Positions 7,524-15,655 of a stretch of 64,000 nucleotides of DNA are shown here, piece after piece (the first letter of the stretch is position 1; each line of letters opens with the position of its first letter). A model generated the notes under the pieces. The model was not told where the DNA came from and searched no databases. It was given only the letters and a program-made list of their open reading frames with translations. Source of the DNA: Lentisphaerae bacterium GWF2_57_35 (GTDB taxonomy: Bacteria; Verrucomicrobiota; Kiritimatiellia; CAIQIC01; GWF2-57-35); NCBI GenBank assembly GCA_001804865.1, contig MHBK01000055.1, positions 89,764 through 153,763 on the forward strand, read 5' to 3'. The position numbers and the translations under genes were made by a program.

Positions 7524-8358
7524 GATTCTTCTGCTTATTGCTTTGGGAACCGGCTTTGCCTTGCAGGCAGGAGCTGAATTTTCGTCCGCCGACTTTGATC
7601 CGAAGAAGGCCTCCTTCGACGAATTGCTATTCCATGCCCAGCGCTTCGGCAATACATCGAATAAAATCGTCATGAAAAGCAAGTGTTCCGGCGAACTCAT
7701 GGCGAGGCGGGCGGACTCCCTGCAATTCCTGATGCAAAACATCCACCTCGACAACATCACCGTGCAGGTTCTCGCTTTCAATCTGGTGGAAGCCCTGCCG
7801 GCTACGAACGCGGTCCCGGTCTTGGTCCCCTTTATCCAGGATTCGCATTCGATGACTCGTAAACTGGCCGTGTTTTTTCTTGGCTTTTACAACGTTCCCG
7901 AACAGGCCTCGCAAGTTTTGCCCCTGCTGAATGACGTCGATGCGGCCGGCGCTGCGATGCGTACATTGGGCAAATGGCGAATTCGCCAGGCCGCGACGAA
8001 TATCGTTCCATTTCTTGCCCACGAACGGGAAGTACGCCGGGTGGCTGCCGCCAACGCCTTGCGCGACATCGGCGATCCCGTCGCTATTCCGGCCTTGCTG
8101 CAAGCCCTGAACGATCCGGTTTTCACGGTCCGGGAAGCATCCGCCCGCGCACTGAGCCGGTTGGGCCCAGTGGCTGAAAAAGCCCTCATCCGAGCCCTGC
8201 CAAAGTCAGTCGAACCGTCTCGGCGGCAGATCGTTCGTACCTTGGGGGCAATGAAATCACGCCGGGCGGCCAAAGGCCTCAAGCAATTAACCCGATCCGC
8301 CGATCCCTGGGTTCGATGCGACGCTCGGGAGGCCTTGCGTCAAATCAGGCGTGACTGA
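7510..8358 (+). CDS. Exported HEAT-repeat (PBS-lyase type) protein
   Basis: 282 residues, overlapping the upstream repeat protein by 14 bases. A signal peptide ends at about residue 22 (LQAGA). Four to six HEAT repeats follow, the clearest being REVRRVAAANALRDIGDP and VFTVREASARALSRLGP, with a basic C-terminus (DPWVRCDAREALRQIRRD). Such alpha-solenoids act as protein scaffolds. The coupling implies that it works with the repeat protein before it, perhaps in the periplasm. No enzymatic motif is seen. Confidence 0.8.
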   Translation: MKQNKILLLIALGTGFALQAGAEFSSADFDPKKASFDELLFHAQRFGNTSNKIVMKSKCSGELMARRADSLQFLMQNIHLDNITVQVLAFNLVEALPATNAVPVLVPFIQDSHSMTRKLAVFFLGFYNVPEQASQVLPLLNDVDAAGAAMRTLGKWRIRQAATNIVPFLAHEREVRRVAAANALRDIGDPVAIPALLQALNDPVFTVREASARALSRLGPVAEKALIRALPKSVEPSRRQIVRTLGAMKSRRAAKGLKQLTRSADPWVRCDAREALRQIRRD

Positions 8359-8471
8359 TTTGGGCTCGATGACCGGCTCCCTTTCGACTCCGCCGGTAAA
8401 AATCGCACTCCGGACGAATAATCCGCTTGTGTTTCCGTTGAAATCAAATAAGGTACCTGTGTTTTATTGAT

Positions 8472-8549
8472 CGGGGCGTGGCTCAGTCTGGCTAGAGCGC
8501 TTGGTTCGGGACCAAGAAGTCGTAGGTTCAAATCCTATCGCCCCGACCA
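8472..8549 (+). tRNA. tRNA-Pro (anticodon CGG)
   Basis: A complete cloverleaf. The acceptor stem CGGGGCG pairs with CGCCCCG, and the anticodon stem CTTGG/CCAAG holds the loop TTCGGGA with anticodon CGG. The T-arm is GTAGG-TTCAAAT-CCTAT, with discriminator A and encoded CCA (8547-8549). It closely matches bacterial tRNA-Pro(CGG). There is no sign of an integrated element at its 3' end. Confidence 0.95.
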
Positions 8550-8608
8550 CTTCTTTCTTCTCTTCATCCGGTTGATTTCTTGTATGAAAACTTGCCCATT
8601 TTTAGGAG

Positions 8609-9352
8609 TTAAGTCTTCGGCCGGTTCCGGCCGAACTCCTCCAGCCGGCGCGCGTGATCGAATTCCTCCTCGGCCAGCGCGGCAAACGCGCGTTTGAGTG
8701 AGAGGGTGGGGGTCACGTTCGACATTTCCTGGTAAAACCGGGCCGTAGCTTCCTCGTGCTCAATCGCGTGCCTGATGATCGGTTCGTCGTGTCCGGCCAC
8801 ATCGTGGGTCAATTCTTCCAACGTGGGCACTTTTTCCTGCTTATAACCGGCCATCAAGACGTCGCTTAACCCGGTGTGGGCTTGCCGTAGCCGGCTTAAA
8901 TGGTCCGCTTCCTCTTCTGAAAGCTTCTTCAGCAACGCCTTCAAATCCGAATCGGCGGCTTCGGCATATAAGCGATCGTAATCGGCACTGGCAGCCGCTT
9001 CAAAATCGGCGGCCACTTTAAGGATGAACGAAGCCATGGGGCCAACTGGTTTTTCGACCACTTCCACTTTGGAGGGATACAGCGTGTTCAACAGGATAAG
9101 GACTCCGAATAGAATAAACATTCCCCCGGCCGTTATTTTGATCGCCGCCGGCGAGACTAGCCTGTTGAGCACGGACCCCAACAACACGGCAATGAAAGTG
9201 GAGAGCACCAGGGCGGCGGAGGCCGCTAAAAAGACCGTCCATTTGGCGTCGCCGCCCGTGGCCGCGCGGGCCATCGCCGCCAGTTGTGTCTTGTCGCCCA
9301 ATTCCGCCAGGAAGATGAGAATGAAAGTACTAATGAATAGCTTGCTGTTCAT
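8609..9352 (-). CDS. GDT1/TMEM165-type cation transporter half fused to a ferritin-like domain
   Basis: 247 residues from the ATG at 9352, 4 bases after the ispA stop; an earlier in-frame ATG at 9376 would overlap ispA. Residues 1-92 hold three membrane segments and the UPF0016/GDT1 signature LAELGDKTQLAAMARA (15-30), whose acidic residues handle Mn2+/Ca2+. GDT1 proteins normally carry two such motifs, but only one is here. Residues about 108-240 are a soluble four-helix ferritin/rubrerythrin-like domain with ExxH sites at E148/H151 and E230/H233 plus the EHEEA helix near 198-202. The fusion suggests metal-sensing or metal-buffering Mn/Fe export. A single-motif half transporter would have to dimerise. 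Confidence 0.8.
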   Translation of the reverse strand: MNSKLFISTFILIFLAELGDKTQLAAMARAATGGDAKWTVFLAASAALVLSTFIAVLLGSVLNRLVSPAAIKITAGGMFILFGVLILLNTLYPSKVEVVEKPVGPMASFILKVAADFEAAASADYDRLYAEAADSDLKALLKKLSEEEADHLSRLRQAHTGLSDVLMAGYKQEKVPTLEELTHDVAGHDEPIIRHAIEHEEATARFYQEMSNVTPTLSLKRAFAALAEEEFDHARRLEEFGRNRPKT

Positions 9353-9356
9353 TGGA

Positions 9357-10241
9357 TTATGACTTTCTTTGAACAATAAAGGTCGCCAACGATTCCAATA
9401 TGGGCGCGGGCCGAGACAGGGCTTGTAGCGCCGACATGGCCCCTCTTAAGAGCGCCTTCGTTTTTTCGCGCGCCTGATCGATGCCGTACAGGGCCACATA
9501 GGTCATTTTTTCACGTTCCGCATCGCTGCCGACCGCCTTGCCCAGTTGTTCGGCGGTGGACGTGGCGTTGAGCAGATCGTCGGCGGCCTGAAAAGCCAGC
9601 CCAATGCGTTCCCCAAAGACGCCGATTTTTTCGAGGTCGTCCTCGCTCGCGCCGCCGGCGATCGCACCCATCCGGCAGGCGGCGCGAATCAGGGCGGCGG
9701 TTTTGTTGAGATGAATGAAATCCAATTGATCGGCCGTCGGATCTTTTCCTTCCGAAGCCAAGTCTTCGTACTGTCCCCCGACGACCCCGCGGCTGCCGGA
9801 AGCTCGGGCCAGTTCATAAATCAGTCGGGATGCTTGGCCTGGAGCCGACGGCTCAACGCCGGCCAGGACTTCGAAGGCCAGGGTCAGCAGAGAGTCGCCC
9901 GCCAGGATGGCATTGGCTTCGCCATAAACCTTGTGGGAAGTCGGCTTGCCCCGGCGCAGATCGTCATTGTCCATTGCCGGCAAGTCGTCGTGGATCAGCG
10001 TGTAAGTATGCAGAAGTTCCAATGCCACGGAGGCGCCAATGGCTGGCTCGTACGAATCGCAGAACAGGTCGGCAGCGGCCATGCAGAGAATGGGACGAAT
10101 GCGTTTGCCTCCACAAAAGATGCTGTAGCGCATGGCTTGGTGGAGGATGTATGGTCGTTCCGACTCGCTGGGCAGAAAACGATCCAGCGCCGCATCCACG
10201 ACTATTCGCCGTTCTTCCAAGAATGAATCTAGCTTCAACAT
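9357..10241 (-). CDS. ispA: Polyprenyl synthetase (farnesyl/geranylgeranyl diphosphate synthase)
   Basis: 294 residues, typical of IspA. The first Asp-rich motif DDLPAMDNDD starts at residue 85, after YSIFCGGKRIRP (39-50) for diphosphate binding. GGQYEDL and the second motif region FQAADDLLN follow. The second motif is DDLLN where most relatives have DDxxD; Asn at the last position is an uncommon but tolerated change. It condenses IPP with allylic diphosphates to farnesyl (or geranylgeranyl) diphosphate, the precursor of the undecaprenyl carrier that the downstream polysaccharide cluster consumes. Product length cannot be fixed from sequence. Confidence 0.9.
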   Translation of the reverse strand: MLKLDSFLEERRIVVDAALDRFLPSESERPYILHQAMRYSIFCGGKRIRPILCMAAADLFCDSYEPAIGASVALELLHTYTLIHDDLPAMDNDDLRRGKPTSHKVYGEANAILAGDSLLTLAFEVLAGVEPSAPGQASRLIYELARASGSRGVVGGQYEDLASEGKDPTADQLDFIHLNKTAALIRAACRMGAIAGGASEDDLEKIGVFGERIGLAFQAADDLLNATSTAEQLGKAVGSDAEREKMTYVALYGIDQAREKTKALLRGAMSALQALSRPAPILESLATFIVQRKS

Positions 10242-10414
10242 GAGCCCAGCTTAACGGCTCAAGCCAGATGCTCAAGCAAATTGATTGGAGCTGCGCAACG
10301 CTCTTTCATGATTTAAACCATGTTAATCATCTTGTCACTTGTCAGAAAAAATGACACAATTAACATATAAATTCGATTGTTCGCTCGTACTTTTCCGAAG
10401 AAAGGGAATCGGCT

Positions 10415-10774
10415 GTGAAAAGATCATGGCGTTTGCTTGGCATACCTTCCATCCTGATCGGGATTCTTCTATTAGTCGGCTGTGCTTCCATGAATACCAA
10501 CGTCAGCAAGCTTAAGCTGGGCATGACCCCTGACGAAGTACTAAGACAGATCGGCAAGCCGTTCACCATACGCGCTGCCAAAGTCTATGAAGACAACGAG
10601 TGGACCGAGGTGTGGGAATATATGGCGCCGTGGTTCACCTTCAGTCCGAAGAATTATTGGATTTTCTTCGAAAACGGCAAAGTCGTTCAATGGGGCGAGC
10701 CGGGCGATTTTTCGGGACAGTCAGGCGCCAGCGTTCCGGTCGGCGAGTACAGCAATCAGAAACGCGTCAGATAA
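10415..10774 (+). CDS. Small lipoprotein, SmpA/OmlA (BamE)-like
   Basis: 119 residues from GTG 10415 (AAAGGGAA upstream). A lipoprotein signal ends in the lipobox LLVGC (Cys about 23). The fold signature KLKLGMTPDEVLRQIGKP (about 32-49) is typical of BamE/SmpA-like domains, followed by EVWEYMAPWFTFSPKNYW and IFFENGKVVQWG. Likely outer-membrane anchored. It is first in the long plus-strand run and 84 bases before the outer-membrane barrel gene, so it may assist assembly of that export channel. The A/T-rich stretch at 10330-10370 upstream is the best place for a promoter. Confidence 0.7.
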   Translation: MKRSWRLLGIPSILIGILLLVGCASMNTNVSKLKLGMTPDEVLRQIGKPFTIRAAKVYEDNEWTEVWEYMAPWFTFSPKNYWIFFENGKVVQWGEPGDFSGQSGASVPVGEYSNQKRVR

Positions 10775-10858
10775 CCCGTCGGATGAAAGAGATGATGTCC
10801 ATAATCCAGCCCCCATCTGCCGGTCGAGGGCTTCAAGATCATCCGGAGATTACCCATT

Positions 10859-12205
10859 TTGTCCAACATCCGTGTTGAGATAACGAGAAAAAGCAACTCT
10901 GACGCTAGATGGCATCGGCTGGTAGGTGTTCTGGCTTTGTCTCTTTTTCTGGCCCAGTCCTCCTTCGCCCAATTCCTCCGAGTCGGCCCCTTCGACTTCA
11001 TGTCGCAGGCCAAGTTGGAAGGCGTCTACACCACCAACGTCGAAGGTCAACGCCCCGATCAGGCGACCGCCAGTATGGAAGATTATTACATAATCACTGG
11101 GCTTGACTTGAATTCAGAGGCAAAAGTTTCCCCTAATACGACCATCAATTTGGAGACGGGTATAGCCGTTGAAAAACACTTCAAGCGGCCAGACTTGGAT
11201 AATTCAGAAAACCCATTTGGCAGGCTTGGACTTGATTTGAGGACGGAATTGGGACGCTTTGCTGCCTTGCATGGGGGTGCGCTATTTGAGCGAACAAGCC
11301 AATCGGCTTCCAGTACATATACGCCCAGTAAAAACAAGAAACGTGATCCCAAAAACCAATTTGACTATGGACTCGGATTGGATTGGAATCGCAAAAGCCT
11401 TCGTTTTAGCGCAGATTATTCCATGACGCAAGAGCGGCACATAGAGGAGGAGTTTCAGTCAGGCGATAAGAACGACGAAATGTACTTTTATGAAATTGGT
11501 TGGGATCCTCTGCAATATGCGGGTGTTTTTTACAGTTGGGAACGAAAGATCACCGAGATTATTCATACCGACGATGACCAGGACGTCATCACTGAAAAGT
11601 TGGGAATTGACGGCGCCGTTCCCCTCACTCTTCTTCGTCGCCCAAAAGTAACCTACGAATTTGGCGTCGAGAGCAAGCATGGAAAAGATGATGATGATGA
11701 CCGGAAATGGGTACCCATGCATACAATCAACGCTGAGGATAAATATGAGTTAAGCTCAACGCTCGAATTGTCATGGGATGTCATGTGGCAGAACAAGGTT
11801 CTCGAAGATGATGTCGTTTTTACCTATGGGGGCGACTTGAAGCATCAATTGTCGAGAACTACAGAGCAGTCTTTTCGTGCAACCCGCGAACCCGTGGATA
11901 CGTTTGGTTCTACGAAAAATACCGACAAAACGGAGCTGGTTTATTCTTTCTTGAAGAACGATCTGTTTATCTATAATCTGAATTTTAATGCTTCGATTAG
12001 TTATAGTCTTAACAAACCTCTCGATCAGCCGGATGTACAGGACGAAACGATTTGGACTTATACGGCTGGACTTATTTACACGCGAGCCTTATCGCGGAAA
12101 CTGCGCAGGGATATCGAATACCGTTTCTCTCGGGATGATTCCAGTCTAGAGGATGAACCATTGATTGAACATGCAATTACAATGAGTTATATATATGACT
12201 TTTAA
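10859..12205 (+). CDS. Outer-membrane beta-barrel protein of the polysaccharide cluster
   Basis: 448 residues from TTG 10859 (GGAG at 10845-10848); no ATG is available before the signal peptide. The signal sequence (LVGVLALSLFLAQSSFA, about 22-38) precedes alternating-residue beta strands throughout. The last residues HAITMSYIYDF end in Phe, the usual BAM recognition signal. Similar barrels head exopolysaccharide loci in PEP-CTERM bacteria and may form or line the export pore. The exact family is not recognised. The stop overlaps an in-frame ATG of the export gene that follows. Confidence 0.75.
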   Translation: MSNIRVEITRKSNSDARWHRLVGVLALSLFLAQSSFAQFLRVGPFDFMSQAKLEGVYTTNVEGQRPDQATASMEDYYIITGLDLNSEAKVSPNTTINLETGIAVEKHFKRPDLDNSENPFGRLGLDLRTELGRFAALHGGALFERTSQSASSTYTPSKNKKRDPKNQFDYGLGLDWNRKSLRFSADYSMTQERHIEEEFQSGDKNDEMYFYEIGWDPLQYAGVFYSWERKITEIIHTDDDQDVITEKLGIDGAVPLTLLRRPKVTYEFGVESKHGKDDDDDRKWVPMHTINAEDKYELSSTLELSWDVMWQNKVLEDDVVFTYGGDLKHQLSRTTEQSFRATREPVDTFGSTKNTDKTELVYSFLKNDLFIYNLNFNASISYSLNKPLDQPDVQDETIWTYTAGLIYTRALSRKLRRDIEYRFSRDDSSLEDEPLIEHAITMSYIYDF

Positions 12206-12233
12206 CAGGATTTCATTAGGATCAAGGTGTTAT

Positions 12234-13430
12234 ATGCTTGCGGGAAGAAGGAACTCTTCAAGACGAGTTTCTCCTGTAAACGTCTTTGCCCTCATCCTGC
12301 TTATGGGGTTTGCTTTTGTTTTATTATCATATTCAGAAAGTGGGCGGGAAGATGCCAAGATTAATCGGGTGATTATTCCCGGAGATCGTCTCCGCATTAA
12401 TATTGCTGAGCAGCCCGATCTTAATAAAACATATCCCGTTGCGGGCGATGGGACCATTGATTTTTCGTTTATTGGTCGACTGACGATAGCCGAAATGACT
12501 CTTAGTGAAGCGGCGGATTATCTTGAGAGAGTGCTGGAAGAGAATTACTTCAAATCGGCTTCCGTTAGTATCGAAATTTCGGAATTTGTTTCTGGAGATA
12601 TTCTCGTCATTGGCGCTGTGGCCAGTCCAGGGCAAATTGGTTTCAAAGGCGATGAAATCATGACGCTTATGGAGGCCATTTCCCGTTGTGGAGGACTTGC
12701 TCAAGGCGCTGCAGGATCTAGGGTTAAAATAATTCGATGGAAGCCGGGGGGGGGGATGGAGCGACAGATCTTGACAATTGATATACAGAACATGTTTGAA
12801 ACATTAGATTTTAGCAATGACCAATATCTTCGCCCTCGTGATATTGTGCTGGTTCCGTCATTAGGGGATAAGGAAGGTTCGGAATTTCTTGTTCTCGGCG
12901 CCGTGTCCAATCCGGGCTTTTATCCGTATTCAAAAAACATGGATATACTGCGTGCTATCGTTAAAGCCGGCGGAGCCAATGCTTCCGCAAAATGGAACTC
13001 TGCTCGTTTGCTTCGGCCTGCGCAATCGGGCGGATATAATGTTATTCCTGTTAATCTTTTCAGGCTTTTTGGCGCAGCGGACATGAGTATGAACATCCCG
13101 GTGCTTCCTGGCGATATACTTTTCATCCCCCCATCCGAGCAAGCGATGCGGGGTCAAGTCTATTTGCTGGGCGAGGTCACGACCAAGGGAGTTGTTAACT
13201 TGCCCATGGATACAACGGTTACTCTTGCAAAAACAATCCTCGCAACAGGTGGCTTCTCTAAATTTGCAAACGAAAGCAAGGTTCGAATTCAGCGAACCGC
13301 ACCGGATGGTTCAAAACAAACCTTGGTGGTAGATGTGGGGCGGATATTGAAGACAGGCGCTTTTGAGGACGACGTTCCCTTGGAAAACGAAGATGTAATT
13401 ATTGTTCCGGAAAGAATACTGGGTTTTTAA
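12234..13430 (+). CDS. SLBB-domain polysaccharide export protein (Wza-like)
   Basis: 398 residues from ATG 12234 (AAGGTG six bases upstream); an ATG at 12195 is possible but lacks a ribosome site. An N-terminal hydrophobic segment precedes the Poly_export domain (IPGDRLRINIAEQPDLN, then GDGTIDFSFIGRLTIAEMT). Two or three SLBB beta-grasp domains follow: ILVIGAVASPGQIGFKG, FLVLGAVSNPGFYPYSK and VYLLGEVTTKGVVNLP. These proteins form the periplasmic and outer-membrane export conduit and dock on the Wzc-type kinase encoded next. The lipobox Cys of Wza is absent, so outer-membrane contact may rely on the barrel protein encoded just upstream. Confidence 0.9.
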   Translation: MLAGRRNSSRRVSPVNVFALILLMGFAFVLLSYSESGREDAKINRVIIPGDRLRINIAEQPDLNKTYPVAGDGTIDFSFIGRLTIAEMTLSEAADYLERVLEENYFKSASVSIEISEFVSGDILVIGAVASPGQIGFKGDEIMTLMEAISRCGGLAQGAAGSRVKIIRWKPGGGMERQILTIDIQNMFETLDFSNDQYLRPRDIVLVPSLGDKEGSEFLVLGAVSNPGFYPYSKNMDILRAIVKAGGANASAKWNSARLLRPAQSGGYNVIPVNLFRLFGAADMSMNIPVLPGDILFIPPSEQAMRGQVYLLGEVTTKGVVNLPMDTTVTLAKTILATGGFSKFANESKVRIQRTAPDGSKQTLVVDVGRILKTGAFEDDVPLENEDVIIVPERILGF

Positions 13431-13432
13431 TA

Positions 13433-15655
13433 ATGAATAAGTTTATGGAACAACCTGTACAGTCAGGAACTGGCTCTGCCGGTATTGGTGGTGGGAGTAA
13501 AAAATCTTTCAATGTCGTGGACTTAAAGCAATACTTTTTTATTGTTGTTAAGCGCATTTGGTTGGTTGCGCTTTGTTTTATTGTCTCTTTATCCGTAATG
13601 GTCGTGATACTGATTCGTCAAATACCAGAATATCAGTCAGTTGCGACTCTGTTGTTAAGTCGCGGGTTGCCGCTTCCAGTTAGGCTCAAACAAGAAGAGA
13701 TGGAGCTGATTCTAGGGGATTACATCGCTACTCAACAGAGGATCATTCAGAGTAGCTTGGTGATTAATGGTGCTCGTGAACGATTGAATCTTCCGGGCGA
13801 CGAGTTCAATCAGAAATATCGTTCTTTGTCCGTTGTGCCTATTTGGCAAACTGCCATCATGGCTATCACAGTTAAGGGCCTTGATCCTGTTTTTTGCGCC
13901 GATTTTGCCAATGCGTTGGCCGAAGAATATCTAGATTTCAAGGCGGGAGAGCGCATGGATACCTCTCAGGCCACGGTAATCAGTCTAACTCAACAAGCCA
14001 ACCGTCTTCATGAAGAACTAAAGAAAGCTGAAATCCAATCTTTGGCATTTATTCGGGAAAACAGCGTGGTTGGCATACAAGAGCGAGGCAATGTCGCTGC
14101 CGAGTTTTTGGGAAGCTTGTCGCGGCAGGCTGCGACTTATCGAAATCAACGTATGTTATTGGAAGCGCAGCAACCGCTGCTTTCTCAAGCTTCCGATGAG
14201 GTTGTTCTTGCAACTCTGTCGTATCCTATTCAAATCGGGACAATTCCGGTGCCGAATTCAAGTATGTCGACATCCAGTGTAAATTCGGTATTAGGCGGCG
14301 GGCCTGAGAGTTTGATTGAGTATGGGGTGGTCGAACAGCCGTTTTGGTCTGCTTTAAAACGAAAAAAGGCTGTGCTGGAAGGCCAATTGGTCTCGTATCG
14401 TAAGAAATATAAAGAAGAGCATCCATTGGTTAAAGAGACCGTGTCTGCTCTGCAAGAAACGGACGATGCCCTCAATGTCGAATTGGAATTTGCTTTGCGG
14501 CAATTCTATTCACAATTGGAGTCTTTGTCTATTCGCGAAAAATCAGCGGAGAGGGTGGAAAAAGAGTGGGAAGATCAAGCCTTGGAAGTATCCAAGAAAA
14601 TGCAGGAGTATCGCAATATTCAAAGGAATTCAGATCGCTTGCAAGGTCTGTATGACCTAGTTTTTAATCGTCTGAAGGAAGTGGATATTACGTTGGGCAT
14701 TGAGCCGGAATCCGTACGCATCATGGAACGTGCCAAACCGCCCTCATCGCCCATTACTCCGCGCAAATTACAGAGTCTGTTCATGGCGGCATTAGTTGGC
14801 TTGGGAATAGGCTTAGGATTGATCTTCGGATTGGAATATATCGATGATTCCATTCGCTATCCAGAAGAAGTGACCCAAGGATTGGGGATTCCGTTTCTCG
14901 GTGTAGTGCCATCGGCGAACTGGGATCCTGAAGACTTAAGGGCTCATATCTTGGCGAATATTGATCAAAAAAGTGGCTTGGCAGAGGCGTATCGCAATGT
15001 TCGGTCTTCTCTGCTTTTGGGCAAAGCTAAAGATCGATTGAAGACTCTCGTCATTACTTCTGCCGTTCCTAAAGAGGGAAAGACGACAACTTGTCTGAAC
15101 TTAGCCATCAGCTTGGCCCAGGCTGGGTCCCGTGTGCTTATGGTAGACGCCGATATGCGACGAGGTGAGCTTCACAAGTTTTTTGGCTTGGAAGGAGGGC
15201 GCGGACTTGCCGATGTATTGACCGGGCAGGCCAAGCCAGAAGCGGTAATTCAGCGATCCGGTGTTCCAAACTTGGATTTGATTGCAACAGGACCGTTCCC
15301 CTCTAATCCTGCCGAAATAGTTCTTCGCCCGGAAATGAATTCCTTTTTGGACTATGCACGCAGGACTTATGATAAAGTGGTTTTTGATTGTCCTCCTGTA
15401 ATGGCGGTATCTGAAGCGGCTATCCTTGCATCCATGGTGGATGGAGTTATCACCATTGTTTGGGCCGGGCATACATCCAAAAAGCTAGCCCAACTCTGTG
15501 CCCGTCTTATACGAGAGAGGGGTGCTGTCATTTTGGGTTGTGTACTCAACAATCTTGAGTTCAGTCGGGTCGGCTATTATTATTATTCAACATATTACGG
15601 TTATTATAATTATGATTATCACTATGGGAAGAATGAAGCAGGGAAACGGGTATAA
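13433..15655 (+). CDS. Wzc-like polysaccharide co-polymerase with BY-kinase domain
   Basis: 740 residues. An N-terminal Wzz domain with a first membrane helix (about 38-62) leads to a long coiled-coil periplasmic part. A second helix (about 445-463) follows a proline-rich PPSSPITPRK segment. The cytoplasmic tyrosine kinase has Walker A VPKEGKTTT (about 545), Walker A' LMVDADMRRGE (about 568) and Walker B VVFDCPP (about 647). The tail has a dense tyrosine cluster (about ten Tyr near 713-731) for autophosphorylation. It controls chain length and gates export with the SLBB protein. Transmembrane and kinase parts are on one chain, as in proteobacterial Wzc. Confidence 0.93.
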   Translation: MNKFMEQPVQSGTGSAGIGGGSKKSFNVVDLKQYFFIVVKRIWLVALCFIVSLSVMVVILIRQIPEYQSVATLLLSRGLPLPVRLKQEEMELILGDYIATQQRIIQSSLVINGARERLNLPGDEFNQKYRSLSVVPIWQTAIMAITVKGLDPVFCADFANALAEEYLDFKAGERMDTSQATVISLTQQANRLHEELKKAEIQSLAFIRENSVVGIQERGNVAAEFLGSLSRQAATYRNQRMLLEAQQPLLSQASDEVVLATLSYPIQIGTIPVPNSSMSTSSVNSVLGGGPESLIEYGVVEQPFWSALKRKKAVLEGQLVSYRKKYKEEHPLVKETVSALQETDDALNVELEFALRQFYSQLESLSIREKSAERVEKEWEDQALEVSKKMQEYRNIQRNSDRLQGLYDLVFNRLKEVDITLGIEPESVRIMERAKPPSSPITPRKLQSLFMAALVGLGIGLGLIFGLEYIDDSIRYPEEVTQGLGIPFLGVVPSANWDPEDLRAHILANIDQKSGLAEAYRNVRSSLLLGKAKDRLKTLVITSAVPKEGKTTTCLNLAISLAQAGSRVLMVDADMRRGELHKFFGLEGGRGLADVLTGQAKPEAVIQRSGVPNLDLIATGPFPSNPAEIVLRPEMNSFLDYARRTYDKVVFDCPPVMAVSEAAILASMVDGVITIVWAGHTSKKLAQLCARLIRERGAVILGCVLNNLEFSRVGYYYYSTYYGYYNYDYHYGKNEAGKRV

